Shown: positions 24,240 through 32,569 of the stretch, one piece after another | Numbering within the stretch: the stretch's first letter is position 1 | How the letters are laid out: each line of letters opens with the position of its first letter | Assembly (NCBI GenBank): GCA_035532475.1 | Contig: DATKQY010000024.1 | Location: forward strand, 1-49,512 | Direction of reading: 5' to 3' | From: DATKQY01 sp035532475 | GTDB lineage: Bacteria > Actinomycetota > Acidimicrobiia > Acidimicrobiales > Bog-793 | DNA length: 49,512 nt | Made by a program: the position numbers and the translations under genes | The notes under the pieces: model-generated | What the model was told of the DNA's origin: nothing | Database searches by the model: none | The model's input: the letters and a program-made list of their open reading frames with translations, nothing else

Positions 24240-25154
24240 CTACCCGTCAGCTTTTGCTGCCGGTGTCACCGCCGGCTGGGCCGTTCTCGGCCCACGGCGA
24301 CGGGAGCGGCCGTGGGCACCACGCGAACGGCGGGGCTCTCGTGGTTGCCAGGAGAAGCCGATCGCTCCGAGGGTGACCGCCCCGAGGCTCCAGAGGGCGA
24401 GCACGGCGAGCTGGTGCAGCGTCGCGGCCCGCGGTGGCGTGGCGAAGGCGCCCTCCATCGCGCTGGCGAACGGCTGGACCGGCAGAGCTGCGGCGAACGT
24501 CCGGAGCCAGTGGGCCTCGTTCGGCGCGGGAAAGAAGACGCCGGAGATGAACGCCACCGGTAGGAGCAGGCCGTAGGCGATCGGCAGCGCGGCCTCCGAT
24601 GACTTGACGAGTCCCGCGGTCGCAACGCCCAGCGCGAACGACACGACGAGCCCGGCCGCGATCGAGCCGACGAGGGGCGACAGCGAGCTCAGCGCGAGGT
24701 GCGCGTGGAAGAGGACGACCCCCGCTCCGAGCACGGCCGTGACCGAGCACGCGGTGAGCACGACCGCGGCGCCGAGGCGGCCAGCGAGATACGTCCAGGC
24801 GGGCAGCGGCGTGCCGCGGAGGCGCTTCAAGATCCCCTGTTCCCTGGCAAGCGTCGTGCCGATGACGGTGTTGACGAACCCGCAGTTCAGCACGGCGAAC
24901 GACGCCATCGCGGGCGTGAGGAACTGTGTGACCCGGGTTCCCCTAAGCGACCGGAGCGTCATCTCGGGAGTGACGAGGTCGAGTGCGACGAGGAGCATGA
25001 GGGGGACGACGAGGGTGATGAACGACGCCACGGGACTTCGAATGAGCAGCAGGAGCTGGTAGCGGACCTGCCCGGCGAAGAGCAGGAGACCGGGTCGCGC
25101 TCGATCCTCCAGGGAGCTTGAGCGCCCTCGGGCGACTGCCGGTGACGCGTCCAT
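24240..25154 (-). CDS. ABC-2 type transporter permease
   Basis: A 304-residue membrane protein with about six transmembrane segments in the ABC-2 arrangement; the conserved stretch LAREQGILKRLRGTPLPAW before TM3 and the late LLLPVAFISGVFFPAPNEAH are typical of daunorubicin-type/DrrB exporters. It pairs with the ATPase encoded just upstream: the ATPase stop (25157) and this ATG (25154) are two bases apart. Substrate unknown (drugs, lipids or polymers are usual). The C-terminus is a basic Arg-rich tail. Confidence 0.88.
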   Translation of the reverse strand: MDASPAVARGRSSSLEDRARPGLLLFAGQVRYQLLLLIRSPVASFITLVVPLMLLVALDLVTPEMTLRSLRGTRVTQFLTPAMASFAVLNCGFVNTVIGTTLAREQGILKRLRGTPLPAWTYLAGRLGAAVVLTACSVTAVLGAGVVLFHAHLALSSLSPLVGSIAAGLVVSFALGVATAGLVKSSEAALPIAYGLLLPVAFISGVFFPAPNEAHWLRTFAAALPVQPFASAMEGAFATPPRAATLHQLAVLALWSLGAVTLGAIGFSWQPREPRRSRGAHGRSRRRGPRTAQPAVTPAAKADG

Positions 25155-25156
25155 CG

Positions 25157-26050
25157 TCAGTCGGTGGTCAGCTCGAGGTAGGCGTCCTCGAGGGAGGGGG
25201 GATGCATCTCCAGCTCCTCGAGCTCGAGCCCTTGGCTGCTCGCCCAGGACGCGAGGATCCGGATCGCCTCGGTCGGCTGGTCGGTGAAGAGCGTCGTCGC
25301 CGGGAGGTCGTTCGTCCCGCACTCCCACGGACCGTCCGGCAGCTCGAGGCGGACAGACAGCCGGAACGAGATGACGGTCATCGGGCGCATCTCGCTGCGG
25401 AGGTGCTCGGGGGGTCCGTCAGCGACGACACGCCCGAGGTGGAGGACCACGACACGGTCCGCCAGGTGCTGCACCTCGTCGAGGTAGTGCGACGTCATCA
25501 AGATCGCGACGCCCCGCTCGCGCAGGCGATTGATCACGTCCCAGGTCCGATGCCGGGCGGCGGGGTCCAGGCCGGTGGTCGGTTCGTCCAGGAACAGCAC
25601 CTTCGGGCTGCCGGCGAGCGCGAGGGCCAGGTCGAGCCGCCGCCGCTGCCCACCCGAGAGCTGGGCAACCCTGACGCGCGCGCTTGCCTCGAGGTTCACC
25701 TCGTCGAGCACGTCGTCGACCCGGCGACGCGGACGGTAGAAGCTCGCGTAGAGGCCGACGACCTCCTTCACGCTCAGCGTGGCGTCGATGCCCGCCGACT
25801 GCAGGACGATGCCGACGCGGTTCTTGAGACGCCTGCCGCCTCGCGCCGGATCACGACCGAGGACTCGCACCATTCCAGCGCTCGGCGTACGGAAGCCTTC
25901 GAGGATCTCGATGGTGGTCGTCTTGCCGGCACCGTTGCGGCCGAGAAGTCCGACGACCTCGCCCTCCGCGACTCGAAAGCTCACGTCGTCGACGGCGGTG
26001 GTCGAGCCGTACCTCTTCTGCAGGTGGTCGACGCAGATGAGCTCGTCCAC
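25157..26050 (-). CDS. ABC transporter ATP-binding protein (DrrA type)
   Basis: A 297-residue ATPase with Walker A GRNGAGKTTTIEILEG, signature LSGGQRRRLDLALALAG, Walker B VLFLDEPTTGLDP and the H-loop TSHYLDEV. The GFRTPSAGMVRVLGRDPARG block and the 70-residue C-terminal extension are as in DrrA/CcmA-type exporters. It drives the permease encoded two bases downstream. The 284 bases between its start and the hydrolase gene hold no supported gene; a TTG-started 38-codon frame (LRPEEALAGSILLEALRPFV) ends near 26092 but lacks other support. Confidence 0.92.
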   Translation of the reverse strand: MDELICVDHLQKRYGSTTAVDDVSFRVAEGEVVGLLGRNGAGKTTTIEILEGFRTPSAGMVRVLGRDPARGGRRLKNRVGIVLQSAGIDATLSVKEVVGLYASFYRPRRRVDDVLDEVNLEASARVRVAQLSGGQRRRLDLALALAGSPKVLFLDEPTTGLDPAARHRTWDVINRLRERGVAILMTSHYLDEVQHLADRVVVLHLGRVVADGPPEHLRSEMRPMTVISFRLSVRLELPDGPWECGTNDLPATTLFTDQPTEAIRILASWASSQGLELEELEMHPPSLEDAYLELTTD

Positions 26051-26334
26051 GGCGCGATCAACGCCGAGCGGTCTCGTGTCTCATCTCGCGAGTCTCCGGC
26101 CACCCCGAGCCGCTCGGGCAGAGGCGAAGGTCACGAAGGGGCGGAGCGCTTCGAGCAGGATCGAGCCGGCGAGCGCCTCCTCGGGGCGCAACGGCAACTA
26201 CCCGCCGAGCATGGCATCGAGCCTCGTGCGGAGCATCCCGCCGCCGCCGAGCAGGCGGCTGCCTGTCGCGGTGCTGCGGGGGGATGCGCCGCCGCCAGGG
26301 GAGGAGCGACCGTGGCGTCCCGCCCACGACGGAG

Positions 26335-26973
26335 TCACGGCTGGTGCTGGAGCGCCGGCGCGGGCCCAAAGTGTTCGATGAACCAGTCGCGCGCCAGTCC
26401 GGCAGCAGCGTCCAGCGTGCCGGGTTCCTCGAAGAGGTGGGTGGCCCCGGGGACAACGGCCAGGCGGTTCTCACAGGTCAAGCGAGCCTGAGCTCGGCGG
26501 TTGAGGTCCACCACGACAGTGTCACGGCCGCCCACGATCAACAAGGTGGGAGCCGTGACCGCCGCGAGCCGGGGCTCGGCCAGGTCGGGACGACCACCGC
26601 GGGAGACGACGGCTGCGACGTCAGCGTCCGGCTCAGCCGCCGCCCACAGCGCTGCCGCGGCTCCGGTGCTCGCGCCGAAGTAGCCAATGGGCAGACCGCT
26701 GATCCCAGCCGGGGAGCGCAGCCAAGCAGTGACACCGACGAGGCGGTCGGCCAGCAGCTCGATGTCGAACACGTTTGCACGGTCGAGCTCCTCCTCGGGG
26801 CTCAACAGGTCGAAGAGCAGCGTGCCGAGCCCTGCGCGCCCGAGCACCGAGGCCACGTGGCGGTTACGGGGGCTGTGTCGGCTGCTGCCGCTGCCGTGGG
26901 CGAAGACCACCACCCCGGACGCATCGGCGGGCACAAGGACATGACCGGCCAGGCGGACCGGCCCAATGGGCAC
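26335..26973 (-). CDS. Alpha/beta hydrolase (dienelactone hydrolase-like)
   Basis: A 212-residue serine hydrolase fold protein: oxyanion region VVVFAHGSGSSRHSPRN, nucleophile elbow GYFGASTGAAAAL (S102 in G-A-S-T-G), acid VGGRDTVV (D151) and base GATHLFEEPG (H179). The sequence type is the one fused to or found with phosphoribosyltransferases in actinobacteria (Rv0571c, Rv2030c C-terminal half, both in or near the mycobacterial dormancy set). Substrate unknown. It is divergent from the HhH gene with a 241-base gap in which I see no clear promoter or DosR-like box. Confidence 0.82.
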   Translation of the reverse strand: MPIGPVRLAGHVLVPADASGVVVFAHGSGSSRHSPRNRHVASVLGRAGLGTLLFDLLSPEEELDRANVFDIELLADRLVGVTAWLRSPAGISGLPIGYFGASTGAAAALWAAAEPDADVAAVVSRGGRPDLAEPRLAAVTAPTLLIVGGRDTVVVDLNRRAQARLTCENRLAVVPGATHLFEEPGTLDAAAGLARDWFIEHFGPAPALQHQP

Positions 26974-27214
26974 CCGGACCGCCTCGTCACGGGCCGGAGC
27001 AGGGGGATCGCGTGGATTCGGGGAGCTGGGTTGTGGGATCGTTACCTCAGTCTCCGCTGAACCGGCAGGCGGTGGAAGTGACCAACGCCCCGTTTTCCTC
27101 GATCACCGAGCGGCCGTGCGCCGACGCTCGCGACCGTCGACGTGGTGCTCGCTTGTCCCCCGCACCGCGGCGGTACGGGACGTCGAGCTGCTCGGCGCAC
27201 CGGGTCGCCCTCGG

Positions 27215-27925
27215 ATGAGCCGCCGAGGAGCAGGCCAGGACCTCGCCGACGCGGTCGTTCGCCGTTTCGGCGGCCGGTACTCGAGCGAACTCGGCATCGA
27301 CGTGGACGCGGGTGACCCCGAGGTGGAGCGGTGGTTCGTCGCGTCGACCCTGTTCGGGACGCGCATCTCCGCACGAGTCGCCGCTCGGACGTTCGGCCAG
27401 CTGGCCGCGGCCGGGATCAACCGGATCGTCGATGCCGGTTCGCTCGACTGGAACGTGCTCGTCGCGCTGCTCGACGCCGGCGGGTACGCGCGCTACGACT
27501 TCCGGACGGCCACGCGTCTGCAGACGCTCGCCCGCGAGGTGGCCGATCGCTACGGGGGCGACGTCGGCGAGATCGGCCGCCGCTTCCTTGGGCCCGCCGC
27601 CCTCGTCGCGGCCCTCGACGACCTGCCCGGCTGGGGACCCGTCACGATCGGGTTGTACCTCCGGGAGCTGCGCGGCGTGTGGCCCGGTGCCGGGTTGCCG
27701 CTCGACCAGCGGGCCATCGAGGGGGCGCGCCACCTCGGGCTCCTCACCGGAGGCGAGGGCGACGCGCTCGCCAGCATCGTCCGGATCGCGCGGCGTAGTG
27801 GGTGTGACGAGCGCGACCTCGAGTCGGCCCTCGTGCGGCTGGCACTCGACCACCGGCGGGTGACGACCTGCCCGGGGTCGGGCGAGTGCGTCGCTCTCGG
27901 CCACGGGAGACCGCCGCCTCGCTAG
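27215..27925 (+). CDS. HhH-GPD-like (endonuclease III related) protein
   Basis: A 236-residue helical protein resembling the DNA glycosylase/endonuclease III superfamily: helix-hairpin-helix LDDLPGWGPVTIGLYLREL at 134-152 followed by LPLDQRAIEGA, where D164 is in the position of the catalytic aspartate of the superfamily. The C-terminal CPGSGECVAL has only two cysteines, not the four of an Fe-S cluster. ATG 27215 is chosen because residues encoded upstream are non-conserved Arg-rich sequence. Role in base-excision repair is inferred from the fold. Confidence 0.65.
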   Translation: MSRRGAGQDLADAVVRRFGGRYSSELGIDVDAGDPEVERWFVASTLFGTRISARVAARTFGQLAAAGINRIVDAGSLDWNVLVALLDAGGYARYDFRTATRLQTLAREVADRYGGDVGEIGRRFLGPAALVAALDDLPGWGPVTIGLYLRELRGVWPGAGLPLDQRAIEGARHLGLLTGGEGDALASIVRIARRSGCDERDLESALVRLALDHRRVTTCPGSGECVALGHGRPPPR

Positions 27926-28080
27926 TGCAAGTGCCATCTGACCCTGGTGACGTGGTCGGCCGCGACGTATGAGTTGGTCATCCGGAGCGGAGACGGCGGG
28001 CGGTGTGGGATGGGGCGGAGTGAGCGGTCCGTGCGCGAGCGGATTGACTGGACGCCATCCGCCGGGCGAGCGGAATACCG

Positions 28081-29628
28081 ATGACGGGCCGTTCGCGCGA
28101 GCTCCAGCACCGCTTGGCGCTCGCTTCGCTGTGCGCGGTCCTGTTCCTCACCTTCCTCGACACGACCATCGTGAGCGTGGCGCTCGCCGATGTTCAGGCA
28201 CGCATGCACGCCGGGGTCACCGATCTCCAATGGGTGGTCAACGGCTACGCACTGACGTTCGCGAGCCTGATGCTGATGGCGGGATCGTTGTCCGACCGCT
28301 TCGGGCGCCGGCGAGTCATGCTCGTGGGGCTGGCGATCTTCGCCGCCGGATCGCTGCTCGGAGCGCTCGCGACGAACCCGCAGGAGCTGATCGGCGCTCG
28401 GGTCGTCATGGGGGTCGGAGCGGCCGCCTCCGAGCCCGGGACGCTCTCGGTGATCCGCCATCTGTATCCCGCTCCCGAGGACCGGGCCCGGGCGCTCGGC
28501 ACCTGGACTGCGGTCTCAGGACTCGCGCTCGCGCTCGGGCCCGTCATCGGTGGCGCGTTGGTCGGCATCGGCAGCTGGCGGGCCATCTTCTGGTTCAATG
28601 TGGCCGCTACGGTCGTCATCGCCGCGGCGACAAGGGCAACCGTTCCCGAGAGCGCCGATCCCCAGAACGCTCGCCTCGATGTGCCGGGCTTCATCGTCGG
28701 CGCGATCGGGCTCGGCGCGCTCGCGTTCGCCGTGATCCTCGGCGAGACCAACGGCTACCGGGCTCCTCTTGTGGTGGGACTCTTTGCGCTGGGCGTCGTC
28801 GCGATGGTCGGCTTCGTGCGCGTCGAGCGCGCGAGCCGCGCGCCGATGCTCGAGCTCGCGTTCTTTCGGTCGCCACCGTTCTCTGGGGCCATCATCGTGG
28901 GCTTTGTCGTGTTCTTCGGCATCTTCTCGATCTTCTTCTTCACCGCCCTCTACCTGGCCGCCGTCGTCGGGTACTCGCCGTATCGGATCGCCGTCGAGTT
29001 CCTCCCGATGGCGGTGGCGATGATCGTCGCCGCGGGACTCGCCGGACGGCGCGTCGCGCAGACCGGACCTCGTTTGCCGATGGCCGAAGGATGCGTGCTC
29101 GCCGGGACGGGAGTGCTCCTTTCGGACGTCCTGCTCACTTCGTCGACGCCGTCCGCGTGGTTGGCCGGGACACTCGCGCTGGCTGGCTTCGGGTTCGGCA
29201 CCACCGTCGTCCCGGTCACCTCCGTGGCCCTTGGCGCGGTGCCGCCGGAGCGGTCCGGGATGGCCGCCTCGATGACCAACACGAGCCGTGAGCTCGGGTC
29301 GGTCTTCGGCGTCGCCGTGCTCGGAGCGCTCGTGAACGCGCACCTCACCTCCGATTTGACCCACCGTCTGCGGGCGCTGAAGATCCCGCCGAACTTCATC
29401 TCGATCGTCATCAACGCGGTCGAGACCGGTACGGTCCCGAGCGGCGTCAAGGGGGGCGGCTCCATCGAGGAGCGGGTGATCCTGGCCGCCTACGGGGCGT
29501 TCCGAGCCGGGCTGGAGATCGCGCTCGTCGCTTCCGGGATCGCGATGTTCGCGGCAGGCGTCGTCGCGACGGTCACGATGAGCCCGCGGCGGGGGATCGG
29601 CGGCGCGAACCCCGTGCCTCGGTCCTGA
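28081..29628 (+). CDS. 14-TM MFS transporter (DHA2, EmrB/QacA type)
   Basis: A 515-residue exporter with 14 predicted hydrophobic segments. Diagnostic pieces: LTFLDTTIVSVALADVQARM in TM1, LQWVVNGYALTFASLMLMAG, the TM2-3 loop GSLSDRFGRRRVM, and WRAIFWFNV after TM5, all typical of the DHA2 drug:H+ antiporter family. ATG 28081 begins the conserved N-terminus; the ribosome site is weak. It is followed by a strong hairpin that separates it from the convergent site-2 protease gene. Confidence 0.9.
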   Translation: MTGRSRELQHRLALASLCAVLFLTFLDTTIVSVALADVQARMHAGVTDLQWVVNGYALTFASLMLMAGSLSDRFGRRRVMLVGLAIFAAGSLLGALATNPQELIGARVVMGVGAAASEPGTLSVIRHLYPAPEDRARALGTWTAVSGLALALGPVIGGALVGIGSWRAIFWFNVAATVVIAAATRATVPESADPQNARLDVPGFIVGAIGLGALAFAVILGETNGYRAPLVVGLFALGVVAMVGFVRVERASRAPMLELAFFRSPPFSGAIIVGFVVFFGIFSIFFFTALYLAAVVGYSPYRIAVEFLPMAVAMIVAAGLAGRRVAQTGPRLPMAEGCVLAGTGVLLSDVLLTSSTPSAWLAGTLALAGFGFGTTVVPVTSVALGAVPPERSGMAASMTNTSRELGSVFGVAVLGALVNAHLTSDLTHRLRALKIPPNFISIVINAVETGTVPSGVKGGGSIEERVILAAYGAFRAGLEIALVASGIAMFAAGVVATVTMSPRRGIGGANPVPRS

Positions 29629-29637
29629 CGGCGCCGG

Positions 29638-29680
29638 TCACCGAGCGCCCACGATCGCCAGCGAGCGGGCAGCTCGGTGA
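29638..29680. terminator. Strong bidirectional terminator hairpin
   Basis: TCACCGAGCGCCC (29638-29650) pairs with GGGC-A-GCTCGGTGA (29667-29680): 13 base pairs with a single bulged A and a 16-base loop. It begins 10 bases after the MFS stop and ends 32 bases before the stop of the convergent site-2 protease gene, so it can serve both. Confidence 0.65.
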
Positions 29681-29711
29681 TCGTCGCGGCGGCCGGCACC
29701 TTCGGATCCGG

Positions 29712-30806
29712 TCAGGGATGCCGGGATGATCGTGCGTCCCCGGGACGCGAGGCGCCGCGGCGCGCGACGGCGACCCTTTGGAGAACGGCCTCGACGTCCG
29801 ACCGGTACAGCACACCGACGGTCGCCCCCTCGGCCTCGACCAAGAGCGCGTCGCGGCGAGCGGTCACCAGGGCGTCGAGCGCATCCGGATAGAGATCGTC
29901 GTCGACGTCGAGGCGCTCGGCCGTCCTGTCGGCGACGTCTCCGAGGTCGCCTTCACCACCGTGTGCCCGCTCGAGGTCGCTCGCGGCGACGATGCCGATC
30001 GCTCGTGTTCCGTCCATGACCGGAAAGGCGCGATTCGGGTAGGCGCGGAGGAACGGCGCCACGCTCCCGAGCGGCTCGCCCGCCCGCAATCCGGTCGGCT
30101 CGCCGATCATCACGTCGCGCACCGTGACGCCGTGCAGCTCGGCGGCAAGCCTGACACTGCTTTCCTCTGCACTTGCTCCGAGCACGAGGATGAGCCCGAT
30201 CACGGCGAGCCAGAGATCGAACAGCACCCCGGTGACGATCATCGCGTACGCGAGCGCCTTGGCAACCCGGGCGGCGATCGTCGTCGCATCCACGCGGTCT
30301 CGAGACATCGCCAGGTACCCACGCAGCGCACGCCCACCGTCGAGAGGCAGGCCGGGGAGAAGGTTGAAGCCTCCGAGCAGGACGTTGGCCCACATGAGGC
30401 GTGCGAGCCAAGCTCGACCGAAGAGGGTCGGCGGCCAGAGGGCGATTCCCAGCGGTGCAGCGATCCCCGCGAGCACCGCGGCGATGGCGAGGCTCGTCAA
30501 CGGGCCGACGAGCGCGATCGCCATCTCGCCGCGGGGCGACTCCGAGATTCTTCCGATCTCCGAGATGCCGCCGAATGGCAGCAGAACGATGTCCCGCACG
30601 TTGAGGCCACGATGGCGGGCGAGGAGACTGTGGCCGAGCTCATGGACGAGCACCGACCCGAAGATGGCGGCGAACCACGCCACAGAGGTGAGCAGCGTCG
30701 AGGCAGTCGCCCCTGGTCCGATCGCGAGCACGACGAGCACCAGGAGCGACCAGTGCAGGCGGATGGGTACGCCCGCGATCCTCGCGATCTGCAGCGAACC
30801 CTTCAT
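29712..30806 (-). CDS. Site-2 protease (M50) with two CBS domains, Rip3-like
   Basis: A 364-residue intramembrane zinc metalloprotease. Zinc motif VLVHELGHSLLARHRG (HELGH at 55-59) in TM2 and the third ligand region FNLLPGLPLDGGRALRGYL (D156). About six transmembrane segments, then a pair of CBS domains (about 230-290 and 292-347), which usually bind adenine nucleotides and could tie activity to energy state. This architecture is that of mycobacterial Rip3/Rv2625c, a DosR-regulon member. ATG 30806 follows GGAGG at 5 bases, deciding against the longer frame to 31094. Substrate unknown. Confidence 0.9.
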   Translation of the reverse strand: MKGSLQIARIAGVPIRLHWSLLVLVVLAIGPGATASTLLTSVAWFAAIFGSVLVHELGHSLLARHRGLNVRDIVLLPFGGISEIGRISESPRGEMAIALVGPLTSLAIAAVLAGIAAPLGIALWPPTLFGRAWLARLMWANVLLGGFNLLPGLPLDGGRALRGYLAMSRDRVDATTIAARVAKALAYAMIVTGVLFDLWLAVIGLILVLGASAEESSVRLAAELHGVTVRDVMIGEPTGLRAGEPLGSVAPFLRAYPNRAFPVMDGTRAIGIVAASDLERAHGGEGDLGDVADRTAERLDVDDDLYPDALDALVTARRDALLVEAEGATVGVLYRSDVEAVLQRVAVARRGASRPGDARSSRHP

Positions 30807-31258
30807 GCGAGCCTCCGCCCACCGACCGGTGCCAGCGTGCGGGATTCTGCCGAGGCGCGGCCAGAGGCCGTCGTCACATTCTCTATCGACGGCGAGCCCT
30901 GCCGCCAGCTCCCCAACCGTGCGGCGGTGACGCCGGCGACGTCCGATGCCGCTCACGCTGCGGCGGCTCCCGGCGGCGGCGTGGGACGTCCAAGCGTCGC
31001 CCTCGACCAGTAGCGCCCGCATGGGGACGATGACCGCGGGGAGCTCGACATCTCCGAGCGACGCTCGAGCGCCGGCAGGAGCATGGCCCGCCACCCTCGT
31101 CGGGGATTCTTGTCACCGTTGGAGCCAGGCAATTGCGGCTCCTCGCGAACGAGGGTTGACAACAGGTAGGTCCTGAACAGGGAGGGGATCCACCGCGAGG
31201 TGGTCCCCGGCTCCCAAGCTTCGGTTCTTCCAGGAATCGAACGAAGGAGCCGAGGACC
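30807..31258. other. Intergenic region with the left flank of an insertion-sequence remnant
   Basis: About 450 bases without a supported gene. The protease promoter must lie at its left; no clear -35/-10 pair is seen. On the right, TTGACA occurs at 31156-31161, followed by the hairpins before the transposase remnant. A minus-strand frame with VELPAVIVPMRALLVEGDAW could be decayed coding sequence. Confidence 0.4.
31190..31251 (+). repeat. Nested hairpins just before the transposase remnant
   Basis: CCACC-GCGA-GGTGG (31190-31203) is a perfect small hairpin, and GGCTCC (31209-31214) pairs with GGAGCC (31246-31251) around an imperfectly paired interior. They occupy the 70 bases before the GTG at 31259. 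They may belong to the insertion sequence end or limit read-through transcription into the transposase. Confidence 0.45.
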
Positions 31259-32059
31259 GTGGCCGACCGTATCAACCTGTCCCTCCGCCGCGCCGACATG
31301 GTTACGTTCAGGACGATCGACGACGAGGGACCCCGACCGATCGTCCACGTCGCCGGGCGCCACGCGGTCGCGCTCTGCCCGGGCTGCGACCGCCCGTCGG
31401 TGCGCACGAACGGGACCGGCTGGCGGGATGTGATCGACGTCGTGCGCACCGTTGTCGTCACGCTGTCGGTCTGCGTGCGGCGCTTCGTGTGTGAGTGGGA
31501 GGATTGCACGCAGCGAAGCTTCGACGAGCGCTTCGAGGGGATCGGCCGTGGTGGGGCGAGCGAGCGGGCACTCGGCTTCTTCGCCGACCTCGTGCGCGGC
31601 CGGGCGACGAGGTCCGTGGCCCGGGACCTCGGCGTCCCCGAGCACTACCTGCGCCTCGCTGTCGGCAAGAAGCACAAGGCGGCCAACGAGCGCCGGCGGG
31701 GACGCCTCGGGCGCGATCTCGCGATCGACGAGGCGAGCCTGAAGAGGAACTTCGTCTACGCGACGGTGTTCTCCGATCCGGGCCGTGGTGTCGTCATCGA
31801 CGTCGGACCGGGACGAGACGGCGCGGTCGTGTGGGCCTTCGCCGGCCTCTACAGCGCCGCGGAGCGGGCTCAGGTCACCGTCGTGACGATGGACTGCCAC
31901 GCCCCCTACCGCTACATCGTCCGCCTCGCCTTCCCGAACGTCCTCATCGTTGCCGACGCCTTTCACCTGCATCGCCAGTCGACCCTGGAGCTCGTTCCGC
32001 GCCACGGACAGTGGCAAGGGAGAGGGGGGACCCTTGTTGCCGCGGACGACCGTCGCTGA
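31259..32059 (+). pseudogene. Truncated ISL3-type transposase
   Basis: 266 residues of an ISL3-family transposase, which normally has about 400-450. The N-terminal zinc finger is present (ALCPGCDRPSVRTNG, then RRFVCEWEDCTQRSFDERF), followed by a helix-turn-helix and the start of the DDE domain: DLAIDEASLKRN (first Asp), VVTMDCHAPYRYIVRLAFPN (second Asp) and IVADAFHLHRQS. The sequence then leaves the family and stops, so the third catalytic acid is missing and the protein cannot be an active transposase. It lies beside a tRNA pair, a common insertion site. Confidence 0.82.
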
Positions 32060-32086
32060 CCGCTAGGACCGTGGTGCCCCGTCTTG

Positions 32087-32107
32087 TTGTGGCACGCTTG
32101 TGGCACG
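32087..32107. repeat. Two tandem TTGTGGCACG copies
   Basis: The decamer TTGTGGCACG occurs at 32087-32096 and again at 32098-32107, one base apart, between the transposase remnant and tRNA-Phe. It could be a protein-binding site or part of a target or recombination site. Confidence 0.5.
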
Positions 32108-32166
32108 ACGACGGGTCCGACGGTTGCATGCTCGGCCGCGCAGGGCTCTGACTAGGACCTATTCGG

Positions 32167-32239
32167 TGGTCGGGACCGGCGTCGATCCGGTGACCTCGCG
32201 CTTTTCAGGCGCGCGCTCTGCCAACTGAGCTACCCGACC
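32167..32239 (-). tRNA. tRNA-Phe (GAA)
   Basis: The 73-base minus-strand sequence folds as a complete cloverleaf: acceptor GGTCGGG/CCCGACC, D-arm GCTC-AGTTGGCA-GAGC, anticodon arm CGCGC-CTGAAAA-GCGCG with anticodon GAA, T-arm ACCGG-ATCGACG-CCGGT and discriminator A. CCA is not fully encoded (CCG follows). The T-loop ATCGACG is unusual, since most tRNAs start this loop with TTC. Confidence 0.9.
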
Positions 32240-32310
32240 ATGCCGGCTCTCGCCGGCCCACCAAGTCTGCACCACCACCGGCGCTCGTGGAAGTGGCCGA
32301 CTTGGCCGTG

Positions 32311-32388
32311 TGGCGGACCTGACGGGATTTGAACCCGCGACCTCCGGCTTGACAGGCCGGCGTGCACTCCGAGCTGCACCACAGGTCC
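32311..32388 (-). tRNA. tRNA-Asp (GTC)
   Basis: A 75-base cloverleaf on the minus strand plus an encoded CCA: acceptor GGACCTG/CAGGTCC, D-arm GTGC...GCAC, anticodon arm CCGGC-CTGTCAA-GCCGG with anticodon GTC, T-arm GCGGG-TTCAAAT-CCCGT, discriminator G. It lies 71 bases upstream of tRNA-Phe in transcription direction, so the two are probably co-transcribed. Confidence 0.95.
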
Positions 32389-32569
32389 CTGCGCGCCCAC
32401 GTCCTTTCGGGACGCTCGGGATTGCTCCAGACGGTGACCGGCTCGCCGATCTCCGCTCCGCAGCGTGCCCTGAGATAGTAGGCGAAGCCGCGGCCCGCCA
32501 CCGCCGGTGTGGCGCGCCAACCACTCTCGCGCCGCGCGTCCGGCGCGTCGCCGGCCCAGGGCGGCGGTC

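Noticed and set aside
23996..31258. DosR boxes before the dormancy-type genes
   Set aside because: I looked for GGGAC...GTCCC palindromes upstream of 23995, 26973 and 30806 and found none of correct spacing.
32205..32501. Protein-like minus-strand stretch (GFAYYLRARCGAEIGEPVTV) before and across tRNA-Asp
   Set aside because: It runs through the tRNA gene and needs a frameshift to extend upstream, so a real gene is unlikely, though a decayed fragment cannot be excluded.
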